Origin: Chloroflexota bacterium
Lineage (GTDB): Bacteria; Chloroflexota; UBA11872
Length of the DNA: 64,000 nt
Direction of reading: 5' to 3'
Assembly (NCBI GenBank): GCA_022824495.1
Contig: JAJDZU010000006.1
Location: forward strand, 1-64,000
A program made the translations under genes and the position numbers. Positions within the stretch are counted from its first letter, which is position 1; the number at the start of each line of letters is the position of its first letter. Positions 20,053 through 29,150 of this stretch are shown here, piece after piece. The notes beneath the pieces were generated by a model. That model was not told the DNA's origin. It saw only the letters and a program-made list of their open reading frames with translations, and searched no databases.

Positions 20053-21690
20053 GTGCCGACGCTGGATTTCAAGGGCAAGCAGCACGTCTACGCCCACCAC
20101 CTGAGCGTGCCGTACCGTCCGCTGGTTCCGCATCCCGACAAGTCCGTGGGCGTCGCATCCGGCGATGCGTCCGTCGCCGACGACAACCTGATCATTCACG
20201 GCGACAACCTAAACGCGCTGAAGGCATTGCTGCCGCGTTACACCGGAAGCGTGAAGTGCATCTACATTGACCCGCCCTATAACACCGGTAACGAAGGCTG
20301 GGTCTACAACGACAACGTCAACAGCCCACTGATGCAAGCTTGGCTTAACGAAAACTCGCCTGTGGATCGTGAGGATCTGCAAAGGCACGACAAGTGGCTA
20401 TGCATGATGTGGCCGAGGATACATTTACTTAGGGAATTGCTTTCGGACAGTGGTGTGATATTCGTGTCTGTCGATGACAACGAGCATCATCACTTGCGGA
20501 TGCTGATGGATGCTGTTTTCGGCGAGGAGAACTTCTTTGCATCACTTGCGCGAAGGGCGATGCATACAGTTCGCAATTCCAGCAAGGACTTTAATCTGAA
20601 TACCGATTATGTTCTGGCCTATGCGAAAGACAAAGCTTGGCACGGTGAAGACAAGGGTCGTTACATTCGACACATTTCCGACAAGTCAGCAAATTATCCT
20701 CACGACGATAACGATGGAAGAGGCAGATACAAGCTGGACCCGATTCATGCACGAAACTACTATGAGCCATACACGTTTACATTTTCGAATGGGATTGAGT
20801 GGTCTCCTCCAACTGGCAGATACCCTTCATACTCGCAAGACAGGTTACGCCAGATGGAGGCGGAGGATAGGCTTGACTTCTCCGGGAACGAGCCAAGAGC
20901 AAAGCGGTATCTTTCCGAAGTTCAAGAAGGACAGCCGCCCGACGCCTTCCTCTCTCCAGACATAGTTGGGTTCAATGCCGACGGCACACGCGAATTGCGT
21001 GAGGTTTTTGGACAAGGAGGCATATTCCCTCAGCCTAAGCCGACAAAACTTATAAAATTTCTGATGGAGATAATACGAAGTCCAGATGCAATAGTCCTAG
21101 ACTCATTTGCCGGCTCGGGCACTACTGCACACGCCGTCCTCGCCCTCAACAGCGACGACGGAGGCAATCGCAAGTTCATCCTAGTGGAGTGCGAAGACTA
21201 CGCCGAGACTATCACCGCCGAGCGCGTGCGGCGTGTCATAAGCGGGGTTCCGGCGTCCCGAGATGAGGCTCTGTGCAATGGCTTGGGCGGCTCGTTCACG
21301 TACTGCACGCTAGGCCCTCCGATGGAGATTGAGGGCATGCTCACGGGTGAAGCGTTGCCGGCGTTTCCCTCGTTGGCCGCCTACCTGCTACACACGGCTT
21401 CGGGCATAGCCGCCGGTGAACGCGCGCTGGAAGCGCAGGACAATGACGGCCTGTTCTATAGCGACGACACGACCAGCTACTACCTGCTCTATCAGCCCGA
21501 CCTGGAATACCTGCGCAGCCATGCGGCGGTGCTGAACGAGGAACGGGCCAAGCGGATCAGCACGGCTTGTCGCGCGGCGGGCCGCGAGGCCATCGTTTTC
21601 GCCGCCGGCAAGTACATCGGACAGCGCGAATTGACCGACTGGGGCATTACTTTCGTGCAACTGCCTTACCAGATGCACAAGAAGGAATAG
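20053..21690 (+). CDS. mod: Type III restriction-modification methyltransferase (Mod)
   Basis: A 545-residue N6-adenine methyltransferase that recognises the DNA site for a type III system. Motif IV 'DPPYNTG' is at 73-79, with the usual following 'YNDNVNSPLMQAWL'; the AdoMet motif 'DSFAGSGTTAHAVLALN' is at about 353-369, giving class beta order. The target-recognition region between them (about 170-330) is much more AT-rich than either end, which fits recombination of specificity segments. GTG 20053 is used as start, with AGGGG upstream. The res gene begins 10 bases after its stop. Confidence 0.9.
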   Translation: MPTLDFKGKQHVYAHHLSVPYRPLVPHPDKSVGVASGDASVADDNLIIHGDNLNALKALLPRYTGSVKCIYIDPPYNTGNEGWVYNDNVNSPLMQAWLNENSPVDREDLQRHDKWLCMMWPRIHLLRELLSDSGVIFVSVDDNEHHHLRMLMDAVFGEENFFASLARRAMHTVRNSSKDFNLNTDYVLAYAKDKAWHGEDKGRYIRHISDKSANYPHDDNDGRGRYKLDPIHARNYYEPYTFTFSNGIEWSPPTGRYPSYSQDRLRQMEAEDRLDFSGNEPRAKRYLSEVQEGQPPDAFLSPDIVGFNADGTRELREVFGQGGIFPQPKPTKLIKFLMEIIRSPDAIVLDSFAGSGTTAHAVLALNSDDGGNRKFILVECEDYAETITAERVRRVISGVPASRDEALCNGLGGSFTYCTLGPPMEIEGMLTGEALPAFPSLAAYLLHTASGIAAGERALEAQDNDGLFYSDDTTSYYLLYQPDLEYLRSHAAVLNEERAKRISTACRAAGREAIVFAAGKYIGQRELTDWGITFVQLPYQMHKKE

Positions 21691-21700
21691 CCGGGCCGCG

Positions 21701-24253
21701 ATGGAACTGAAGGAGTACCAGTGGCGCACGCTGGACACCTTCACGCACTGGCGGGAGGCCCTGGAAAAGGCTCGACAGGCGTCCATTACCGGCGTCGAGG
21801 CGCTGGAGCAGGCGGGTGTCGAGGTCCCCGCCGACGTTCGCAACTACCCCAAAACAGCATGGGAAACGCTGACGAAGAGCGGCGGCGTGGCCATGGGCGC
21901 CGGCGCGCACGTGGACCGCACCGCGACGGCCGGTTATCCGATCCCGCACGTCTGTTTCAAGGTGCCCACCGGCGGCGGCAAGACGCTGCTGGCAGCCGCC
22001 GCGCTGGAGCGGCTGAACCGGCAGACCGGCTTTACCCTGTGGATCACGCCGACTCGCGCCATCTACCAGCAGACCAAAGACGCTCTCTGGAGCCGCGAGC
22101 ATCCCTACCGGCAGATGCTGGAGCGGGCCAGCGGCGGACGGGTCAAGATGCTGGAGAAGGAAGACCCGTTTACCGCGGCGGATGTCGCTAACTATCTGTG
22201 CGTGATGCTGCTCATGCTGCCAGCCACCAACCGGCAGCGAGGCCGAGACTTCCTGCGCATGTTCCGGGACTCAGGTCGTTACCCGACGCTCTTTCCCGAC
22301 AGCGACGACGCGCTGGGCGACGGACGCCTGTTGCAGCAGTTTCCTGACTTGGATCCGGTTGACCCTACATCGGCGAGCAGTCCGGTTAAGCACAGTCTGT
22401 TCAACGTGTTCAAGATGCTGCGGCCGGTGGTGGTACTGGACGAAGCGCATAAGGCCTACGGCCAGAGAAAGCAGGAAAACAACGAAGAGTTTGTGCGCTC
22501 GGTCAACCGCTTGAACCCCAGCCTGGTCATTGAACTGTCGGCCACGCCCAACCGCAATATCAGCAACCTGCTGGTGGACATTTCGGGCGTGGACCTGAAG
22601 GCCGAGGAAATGATCAAGCTGCCGGTGCAAGTAACGTCGTTCACCCAGGCCGAATGGCAGTACACCCTGGGGCAGGCGGCCGACGAGTTGGATCGCCTGG
22701 ACGCTGAAGCGGTGTCGCTGCACATGAGCGAAGGGCGATATATCCGTCCCATCGCGGTGGTGCGCGTGGAACGGACCGGCAGGGACCAGCGCGACGGTGA
22801 ACGGGTGCATGCCGAAGACGTGCGCGAGCACCTGATTCAGAACCTGGGGGTTCCGCCCGAATCCGTGAAAGTAAAGTCCGCGCAGAACGACGAACTGGGC
22901 CGCGAGGACTTGCTGTCGGAGTTTTCGCAAGTCCGCTGGATCATCACCAAGGCCGCGCTGATGGAAGGGTGGGACTGTCCGTTCGCCTACCTGCTGGTGA
23001 TGCTGGACAACGTGGGGGCGCAGCGGGCGATCACGCAACTGGTGGGCCGGGTCATGCGGCAGCCGAACGCCCGACGGACCGGGCGTGAGCCGCTGGATCA
23101 ATGCCACGTCTTTTGCTGGAATACCGACGTTGGCAAGGCGGTCCAACAGGTCAAGAAGGGTCTTGAAGAGGAAGGGCTGACGGGGCTGGACGACGACGTG
23201 TGGAGTTCGGGCGGCACTCTGAAGCTCGTTACCGTGCGGCGGCGAGAACCGTTCCGAAACCGGAACATCTTCCTGCCCAGAGTTCAGCACACGAACGGCG
23301 ACGGCTGGTGTGAACTGGATTATCGACGGCATATTCTGCCGAACGTCAATTGGGGCGCCATCGCAGCGCCCGATCCGCAGTTGTCGCTGCCGGACAGCGC
23401 GAAGCGGCAGACGGCGTCCGTTGACATCGGGGACGACACGCGAATCGTCTATAGCTCACAAGACCTGCACATCGACAAGACGGTCAAGGTTTCCTACTTC
23501 ACGCGTCGCTTGTCGGACATCGTGCCCAACCCGTGGCAGGCCGCCCGGGTTGCCCAGGACCTGCTAGGGCGCCTGCGTGACGCAGGCGAGAGCGACGACC
23601 ACACCCATGATCGTCGGGCTCATTTGGCGTTTGGGCTGCGCGAGCACGTCGTGTCGGAGGTGGAACGGCAGGCGGAGCGCGTGTTTGGCGCAAAGCTGCT
23701 CAGCAAGGACATCCGCTTCGACCTAACGGCGGGCGACAACTTCCGCATGGTCCACGAATACTCGATACCCGTGGCCGCAGACGAACCGACGCTGGAGAGG
23801 GAGTATGGCGGCGGGCCGATGCAGTTGAGCTTGTTCGAGCCGATATTCAAACGGCACTTCGATTCCGACCTGGAACGCAAGTTTGCGTTCTACTTAGACG
23901 AGCAGAAAGCTCTCCAGTGGTGGCACCGCATCGCCGTCCGCAAGCAGCACGAATACTACTTGCGCGGGTGGCGGAACGGTCGGATTTACCCTGACTTCAT
24001 CGCGATGGGCAGCGAAACGTTCGGCAATCAATTGCTCGTGTTCGAAACCAAGGGCGGGCACCTACAGGACAACCCGGACACGGCCTACAAGCAGCGGGTG
24101 TTCAAGACGCTGGAGAAGGCGTTCAACGACGGCTTCGACGCGGGCAAGGTCACTGTCAAGCACGGCCCGGCGAAAGGGGTGTTCCGGCTGGTGTTCAGTG
24201 AAGCGGAGTTTCCGGCGGCGCTGGCCAGTTTGAGAGCCGAAACGTCCGACTAA
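21701..24253 (+). CDS. res: Type III restriction enzyme helicase-nuclease (Res)
   Basis: An 850-residue subunit that uses ATP to move or switch along DNA and cuts when two Mod sites meet. Walker A 'PTGGGKT' is at 89-95, the DEAH box 'LDEAHK' at about 246-251, 'SATPNR' at about 283-288, and 'QLVGRVMRQP' marks helicase motif VI. Near the C-terminus 'YPDFIAMG' (about 764-771) and 'LLVFETKGGH' (about 779-788) form a PD-(D/E)xK nuclease site. No break is seen. Together with mod it is a complete type III system; GC is normal for the window, unlike the two genes that follow. Confidence 0.92.
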   Translation: MELKEYQWRTLDTFTHWREALEKARQASITGVEALEQAGVEVPADVRNYPKTAWETLTKSGGVAMGAGAHVDRTATAGYPIPHVCFKVPTGGGKTLLAAAALERLNRQTGFTLWITPTRAIYQQTKDALWSREHPYRQMLERASGGRVKMLEKEDPFTAADVANYLCVMLLMLPATNRQRGRDFLRMFRDSGRYPTLFPDSDDALGDGRLLQQFPDLDPVDPTSASSPVKHSLFNVFKMLRPVVVLDEAHKAYGQRKQENNEEFVRSVNRLNPSLVIELSATPNRNISNLLVDISGVDLKAEEMIKLPVQVTSFTQAEWQYTLGQAADELDRLDAEAVSLHMSEGRYIRPIAVVRVERTGRDQRDGERVHAEDVREHLIQNLGVPPESVKVKSAQNDELGREDLLSEFSQVRWIITKAALMEGWDCPFAYLLVMLDNVGAQRAITQLVGRVMRQPNARRTGREPLDQCHVFCWNTDVGKAVQQVKKGLEEEGLTGLDDDVWSSGGTLKLVTVRRREPFRNRNIFLPRVQHTNGDGWCELDYRRHILPNVNWGAIAAPDPQLSLPDSAKRQTASVDIGDDTRIVYSSQDLHIDKTVKVSYFTRRLSDIVPNPWQAARVAQDLLGRLRDAGESDDHTHDRRAHLAFGLREHVVSEVERQAERVFGAKLLSKDIRFDLTAGDNFRMVHEYSIPVAADEPTLEREYGGGPMQLSLFEPIFKRHFDSDLERKFAFYLDEQKALQWWHRIAVRKQHEYYLRGWRNGRIYPDFIAMGSETFGNQLLVFETKGGHLQDNPDTAYKQRVFKTLEKAFNDGFDAGKVTVKHGPAKGVFRLVFSEAEFPAALASLRAETSD

Positions 24254-24265
24254 AGGAGACTAAAC

Positions 24266-24781
24266 ATAGTTGATTCAGTTCTGATTCTAGCGATAGGAGT
24301 AAGTGGCAGTTTCTTGACACTCGCTTACCGAAAGCTATTTCCTCCACACTATTTTTCCATCGTTTCACTTGTCAATGGAGATGAAGCTCGGGCTGGACCA
24401 ACGGGAATTCTCGTCCGGGCGACGATTCCCTTCTTGGCGGGTGTCGCTGTTTACCTCATCTGGCCTAACTCACACATACAGGGTGCCGCGCTGTCAGGAG
24501 CCATGATTTCAATCTTGCTGGTTTGGAGCTCACTGCTCACCATTGACACGTTTCCAGGCATGGGACGGACCGACAAAGTCACACTAGGAGGTCTATATTT
24601 GACTTTCATAATATCGTATTCTTTGTTAGCCATATTAGGAGCGACAATAGCTGCCCTAATTGGTGAGCCAGATCTAATCAGCCTTGGCACCGCTATCGCC
24701 ATGTTCTTTGTAAGCATCAGCGCCCAATCTATTTATCGTAGGTTACTAGACCACTTGACGGGAAAAGCGGAACCTCAGTGA
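24266..24781 (+). CDS. Small multi-pass membrane protein of unknown function, possible ATA start
   Basis: I do not recognise this family. The frame encodes up to 171 residues with about four hydrophobic segments ('SVLILAIGVSGSFLTLAY', 'ILVRATIPFLAGVAVYLIW', 'AALSGAMISILLVWSSLL', 'LTFIISYSLLAILGATIAAL') and a polar C-terminus. The first standard start, TTG 24314, cuts the first helix in two and has no ribosome site at the right distance. ATA 24266 lies seven bases after a strong AAAGGAG, 12 bases after the res stop, and keeps the helix whole, so ATA initiation (or an ATG changed to ATA) is suggested. The gene is clearly lower in GC than res. Its tight link to res suggests an accessory role in the defence locus; this is inference. 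Confidence 0.6.
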   Translation: MVDSVLILAIGVSGSFLTLAYRKLFPPHYFSIVSLVNGDEARAGPTGILVRATIPFLAGVAVYLIWPNSHIQGAALSGAMISILLVWSSLLTIDTFPGMGRTDKVTLGGLYLTFIISYSLLAILGATIAALIGEPDLISLGTAIAMFFVSISAQSIYRRLLDHLTGKAEPQ

Positions 24782-24813
24782 ATCCATATGAATTGGACGG
24801 ATGAATTGCAAGC

Positions 24814-25476
24814 ATGTGGGACCTACAGACTGCGGATGTTGCCGCCAACAGAGTTTTCCGAGCGGAGTTTCGAGAAGCCACAAGGAGATTCATCGGATGC
24901 TCGTTCAGAAACCATGGCATTGACAAGAAGATCAGTACGGCAATTCTACTGATAGAGCTTCATCATCGAACACGATCTTTGCGTTTTCTTGAGGCAGTGA
25001 TCCTGCGAGTGTTTGTTCAACTTGCCAGAGCTGGAATGACTTCATGGATTCCCGATATATCTGTCGGGATCATGCAGGTGCGACCAAGCCGAGCGTTGGC
25101 ACTAGACGGAATGACACTGCCTGTGCGCAGACGATTCGGCATCTCCTGGATTGAGATACGTGACTGCGAGAATGGATCAAAAATAGGACGCAAGTGTGTT
25201 GACGATATTTTGGATCAGGTTTTGACATTCTTGAGTGATTGTATTAGTTTAAATGTTGGCATTGGGATTGTCAGGCATAGCTTGGAGAGATATAGATGCT
25301 ATTCGGAGGGCAATCTCCGTAGATATACACGCACCATGACTTGCGTTGAGTATGCAGGCGCTGAATATCATCACGGGCTTATTGAGAAGGAGGTGACTGT
25401 TGGTGATAGCACATTATTGTACGCTGCAGTCGTGACTAGATTAGTCGAAATGATTGATCGAAGCGAGCACTGGTGA
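24814..25476 (+). CDS. Unknown 220-residue protein with a faint lysozyme/transglycosylase-like pattern
   Basis: Not recognised as a named family. The start ATG 24814 is fixed by an in-frame stop four codons upstream. No signal peptide or membrane helix is evident. Residues 37-92 read 'KKISTAILLIELHHRTRSLR' and then 'DISVGIMQVRPSRAL', which resembles the Glu helix followed by the 'GLMQ' segment of lysozyme-fold transglycosylases (candidate catalytic Glu in LIELHHR). That similarity is weak and by eye only. The gene is AT-rich compared with the housekeeping genes, follows the small membrane protein by 32 bases, and looks like part of the same acquired unit behind the type III R-M genes. It could equally be a nucleic-acid or signalling protein. 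Confidence 0.5.
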   Translation: MWDLQTADVAANRVFRAEFREATRRFIGCSFRNHGIDKKISTAILLIELHHRTRSLRFLEAVILRVFVQLARAGMTSWIPDISVGIMQVRPSRALALDGMTLPVRRRFGISWIEIRDCENGSKIGRKCVDDILDQVLTFLSDCISLNVGIGIVRHSLERYRCYSEGNLRRYTRTMTCVEYAGAEYHHGLIEKEVTVGDSTLLYAAVVTRLVEMIDRSEHW

Positions 25477-25578
25477 ATTAATCGATCAGCACCGTAGACG
25501 CGTTGCAATCGTCGCATAAACGACCATGTCTTGTATGCGAGCATTGCCATCGACCATAAGTGCATTTTTGAATCTGAG

Positions 25579-26760
25579 TCAGAGGCTGATGACGGTTTGG
25601 TAGAGGGTTTCGACTTGGGATTGGGTGGCGGGGCGGGGGTTGTTGGCGGGGCTGCCGCTGGCTAGGGCGTCGCGGGCCATGGCGGGGGTGACTTCGCGGA
25701 AACGATCCGCGTCGACGCCCCAGGCGCGGAGGGTTGGGACTTCGAGGTCGGCCGCAAGGTCTCGGACGATGGCGACGCCGGCTTCGGCGGCTGCCTGGTC
25801 GTCAGTCTCGGTGGCGCCGAGGACGCGGGCGATGTGGGCGAAGCGGGGGATGTCGCCGCCGAGGCTGAATTCCATGACGGTGGGCAGCAGCATGGCGTTG
25901 GAGAGGCCGTGGGGCACGTGGAAGTAGGCGCCGATGGGGCGCGACATGCCGTGGACCAGGGCCACCGAGGCGTTGTTGAAGGCCAGGCCGGCGTGCAGCG
26001 AGCCGACCAGCATCTCCTCGCGCGCCTCGGCGTCGTCGGGGTGGTGGTAGGCGCGGGACATGAAGCGGCCGATGCGGTCAATGGCGTCAATGGCGAGGGC
26101 GTCGGTGATGGGGAAGCTGCGGCGCGAGACGTAGGCCTCGATGCCATGGGTTAAGGCATCCAATCCGGTCGAAGCCGTCACGCCGGCCGGCATGGTGAAG
26201 GTGGGCTCGGGGTCGACGATGGCGGCGGCGGGCACCAGGTGGGAACTCATCAGCAGCATCTTGACGTCGCGGTCGGTGTCGGTGATGGCGACGCCGCGGG
26301 TGACTTCGCTGCCGGTGCCAGCCGTGGTGGGAATGGCGATGACAGGGAGGCCGGGGTCGGGGATGCGCTCGTAGCCCTCGTAGTCGGGGCCGCTGCCGGG
26401 GTTGGTGTGCAGCACGGCCGCCAGCTTGGCGGTATCGAGGGCGCTGCCGCCGCCAAAGCCGATAACGACATCAGCGTCCGCAGCCTGAATGGTGGCCAAC
26501 GCGGCATCGACGTCGCGAGTGGTGGGTTCGCCGGTGAGGTCGGCCAGGATGGTGGTGGCGACGTCAGCGTCGGCGGCCAGGGCTTCGAGCCTGGGCGCCC
26601 ACTCGGAATTGCCCATCACGCGGTCGGTGATGATGGCGGCGCGTTCGGCGCCCAACTCGCGCAAGGCGGCCGGCAATTGGTTGAGCGCGCCGCGCCCGAC
26701 GTGGATGACGGGCGGCGCGCGGAAGTCGCGGCCTTGCAGGTCAGTCCTAGCGGCGCTCAC
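25579..26760 (-). CDS. Iron-containing alcohol dehydrogenase (first copy)
   Basis: A 393-residue group III alcohol dehydrogenase of the NAD-dependent kind. The dinucleotide-binding 'GGGSALDTAK' is at 103-112, and 'IPTTAGTGSEVT' follows. Metal ligands are expected in 'DALTHGIEAY' (Asp/His) and 'GMSRPIGAYFHVPHGLSNAM' (two His). GTG 26758-26760 is the start. It lies 37 bases downstream of sodC on the same strand. A second member of the family is at 33428-34600 but the two are distant. Possible substrates include lactaldehyde, hydroxy acids, maleylacetate-like or sugar-derived alcohols; the sequence does not decide. Confidence 0.88.
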   Translation of the reverse strand: MSAARTDLQGRDFRAPPVIHVGRGALNQLPAALRELGAERAAIITDRVMGNSEWAPRLEALAADADVATTILADLTGEPTTRDVDAALATIQAADADVVIGFGGGSALDTAKLAAVLHTNPGSGPDYEGYERIPDPGLPVIAIPTTAGTGSEVTRGVAITDTDRDVKMLLMSSHLVPAAAIVDPEPTFTMPAGVTASTGLDALTHGIEAYVSRRSFPITDALAIDAIDRIGRFMSRAYHHPDDAEAREEMLVGSLHAGLAFNNASVALVHGMSRPIGAYFHVPHGLSNAMLLPTVMEFSLGGDIPRFAHIARVLGATETDDQAAAEAGVAIVRDLAADLEVPTLRAWGVDADRFREVTPAMARDALASGSPANNPRPATQSQVETLYQTVISL

Positions 26761-26797
26761 GATTCCGGTACTTGTCCCGCATATATGGCCAGTCCGC

Positions 26798-27346
26798 CTA
26801 GGCCCGCTCGATCACGCCGCAAGCCACGCGGTCGCCGGCCTCGGGCTCCTCGCCGTAGGTGTCGGGCTTGGCGTGAATGATGATGGCGGACCCATCGCCA
26901 TCGAACAGCGAGTGATCGGCACCGGCATCCAGGGTAACGGCGGCGGTGAAAACGTCGGCGCGGGCGGCGCCGTCAGCACCGGCAAAGAGGTTCGGCAGGT
27001 CGCCGGGATGTGGGTTGTCGTTGTGCATGAGGCCGTGGCCAGTCTCGTTGGGATCGAAGTGACCGCCGGCCGCGGTGAAGTCCGGGGCGCAGGCGCCGAC
27101 AGCGTGGATGTGGAATCCGTGGCCGCCGGCGGACAGCCCGTGCACGTCGGCCGAGATCAGGACGCCTGACGGGACTTGCGTCAGCGTGACGCGGCCCATG
27201 GGCGCGCCGTCAGATCCCGACATCACGGCAACGGCCTGGGCGCCCACACCGGACGGCGCCGCCGGGCCGCTTTCGCCGCAAGCCCCGAGTATGGCCAGCG
27301 CAAGCGCCAAGCCGACTAGTACTCCAACTGCACGCTTAGTCTTCAC
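26798..27346 (-). CDS. sodC: Cu/Zn superoxide dismutase lipoprotein
   Basis: A 182-residue extracytoplasmic SOD that converts superoxide to oxygen and peroxide. The N-terminus is a lipoprotein signal with lipobox 'ILGAC' (Cys23). The copper/zinc site is visible: 'GFHIHAVGAC' (His-x-His and the disulfide Cys), 'GGHFDPNETGHGLMHNDNPH' (bridging and zinc His), 'HSLFDGDGSAIIIHAKPD' (zinc Asp and last copper His), and 'ACGVI' (second disulfide Cys). GTG 27344-27346 is the start. It lies 84 bases downstream of dnaB and precedes the iron ADH. Confidence 0.93.
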   Translation of the reverse strand: MKTKRAVGVLVGLALALAILGACGESGPAAPSGVGAQAVAVMSGSDGAPMGRVTLTQVPSGVLISADVHGLSAGGHGFHIHAVGACAPDFTAAGGHFDPNETGHGLMHNDNPHPGDLPNLFAGADGAARADVFTAAVTLDAGADHSLFDGDGSAIIIHAKPDTYGEEPEAGDRVACGVIERA

Positions 27347-27430
27347 GTCGACTCTTCAACTTTCCCGAGGTTCGGCCAACGTAGCCCGCCCTGTTGCTCT
27401 CGGCGCATTGTAGGCGGCTGTTGCCAGCCG

Positions 27431-28783
27431 CTAGTAGTCACGCCGGGCAGTTTCTTCGAAGCGACCCTGCGGGCGGATGAAGCGCAGGTCCACGTTACCG
27501 ACCGGCCCGTTGCGGTGCTTGGCGATGTCGAGCTTCAGGTCCACCGGGCGCCCGATCGCTTCCTCGTCCCCCGCTTCGGGCTCATGAAGGAAGGCCACGA
27601 GGTCGGCGTCCTGTTCGATGGACCCGCTCTCGCGGAGGTCGGACAGCCGGGGCCTGGAGTTCGGGCGCTGCTCCACGGCGCGGGATAGCTGGGCGCAGGC
27701 AATGATGGGGATGTTGAGTTCGCGAGCCAGGGCCTTGAGCGAGCGCGTGATCTCGGTGATTTCCTGCACGCGGTTTTCGCGGTGGCCGGAAGCCGTCATC
27801 AGCTGCAGGTAGTCCACGACCAGCAGGCCGATATTGTGCTCCAGGTGCATGCGTCGAGCCTTGCCGCGCAGCTCGAGCACGCTGAGCGACGGCGAGTCGT
27901 CGATGTAGATCGGGTATTCGGCGACCTGTCCCATCGTGCGGACGACGCGCTGGAGTTGGTCGTCGTCCAGTTCGCCGTCGCGGATGCGCATGGCGTCCAT
28001 GCGCGCTTCGGTGCCGATGAGGCGCTGGACGATCTGCTCGGCCGGCATCTCCAGGGCGAAGAAGGCCACCGGGACGTCGTTCTGCTTGGCGGCGTGCAGC
28101 CCGATGTTGAGCGAGAAGGCCGTTTTCCCGATGCCGGGCCGGGCCGCGAGGATGATCAGGTCGGACCGCTGCAGGCCGCCGGTCAGGGCATCAAGGCTGC
28201 GGAAGCCGGTGGACACGCCGGTGGGCATGCCGCGGTGCTCGACCCGGAACATCAGCTGGTCGCTGACTTCGTGAAGGATCTCGCGGATGGGGAGGATGTC
28301 GCGGGTGTGCACCTCGTTGGCGATGCTGAAGATCAGGCTTTCGGCCTCGTCCAACACCTCCTGGGGAACAGCTTCCGGGGCGTAGGCGGAGGCCACCATG
28401 CGGGTGGCGCTCTGGATGACCTTTCGCAGGATGGACGTCCGGCGCACGATGGCGGCGTAGTGCTCCACGTGGAAGGGCGTGGGCACGGCCGACGCCAGTT
28501 CCACGACCCGATCCTCGCCCCCCACGTCGGCCAGCGTGCCGTCGCGCGCCAGCTGATCGCAGAGGGTGACGTAGTCGGTCTTCTCGTTGCGAGCAGCCAG
28601 GGTGGTGACCGCCGAGAAAATGGCCCGGTGGGCTTCGCGATAAAAGTCGTCATGCCCAATCTGCCCGGCGATGCGGGTTATAGCCTCGGGGTCGATGAGC
28701 AGGCTGCCGAGCAAGGAGCGTTCGGCGTCAATATTCTGGGGCGGAAGGCGGTCGGTGGCCGAGGCCACGGGGGCCAGGGTCAA
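27431..28783 (-). CDS. dnaB: Replicative DNA helicase DnaB
   Basis: A 450-residue hexameric helicase that unwinds DNA ahead of the replisome. The N-terminal DnaB domain (about 15-115, beginning 'PPQNIDAERSLLGSLL') is followed by a linker and a RecA-like domain with Walker A 'ARPGIGKTAF' (214-223), Walker B 'LLVVDYLQLM', and 'DLRESGSIEQDADLV'. No intein is present. ATG 28781-28783 is the start. Upstream, toward rplI, lies a 367-base gap with DnaA boxes, so dnaB may have its own, DnaA-responsive promoter instead of simply being read from rho-rplI. Confidence 0.96.
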   Translation of the reverse strand: MTLAPVASATDRLPPQNIDAERSLLGSLLIDPEAITRIAGQIGHDDFYREAHRAIFSAVTTLAARNEKTDYVTLCDQLARDGTLADVGGEDRVVELASAVPTPFHVEHYAAIVRRTSILRKVIQSATRMVASAYAPEAVPQEVLDEAESLIFSIANEVHTRDILPIREILHEVSDQLMFRVEHRGMPTGVSTGFRSLDALTGGLQRSDLIILAARPGIGKTAFSLNIGLHAAKQNDVPVAFFALEMPAEQIVQRLIGTEARMDAMRIRDGELDDDQLQRVVRTMGQVAEYPIYIDDSPSLSVLELRGKARRMHLEHNIGLLVVDYLQLMTASGHRENRVQEITEITRSLKALARELNIPIIACAQLSRAVEQRPNSRPRLSDLRESGSIEQDADLVAFLHEPEAGDEEAIGRPVDLKLDIAKHRNGPVGNVDLRFIRPQGRFEETARRDY

Positions 28784-29150
28784 CGCGGGCCGCCAGACGA
28801 ATAGTTCAGGTCTGCAACTCGGGGGGGTATTTGCTGGCGGGATGGAATGGTTACGCAGTCGGGCGGCATCGGACCACGGACGGTGGGAACGGCCATGGGC
28901 GCATTCTTCAGACGGACGGCACGGCTCAAACTGTCCACGTTATCCACAGCGAGCAGCATCCACAGCTGCTGTACATAAGCCCAGCATAAGCCGCCAGTGT
29001 CCGGGGACCCGCGTCAGTGAGATTGCCGGCGCCGCCTGCGTGCGGACTCCGGCGTCAAGCAGTTATCCACAGTGACGACTGAGAAGACGCCGTTACCGCT
29101 GGCGAATCAGAGATATTCGGAACCGCCGCGCGTGGCGGGTGAGGCCGTCC
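28784..29150. promoter_or_regulatory. Gene-free gap with a cluster of DnaA boxes (candidate oriC or DnaA-regulated region)
   Basis: No gene is supported in this 367-base gap. It has two perfect DnaA boxes TTATCCACA in the same orientation, at 28940-28948 and 29063-29071, plus two degenerate ones at 28931-28939 (CTGTCCACG) and 28956-28964 (GCATCCACA). Three of the four lie within 34 bases. In many bacteria rplI-dnaB sit close to oriC. No long AT-rich unwinding stretch is obvious, and dnaA is not in the window, so DnaA control of dnaB is an equally good reading. Confidence 0.55.
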
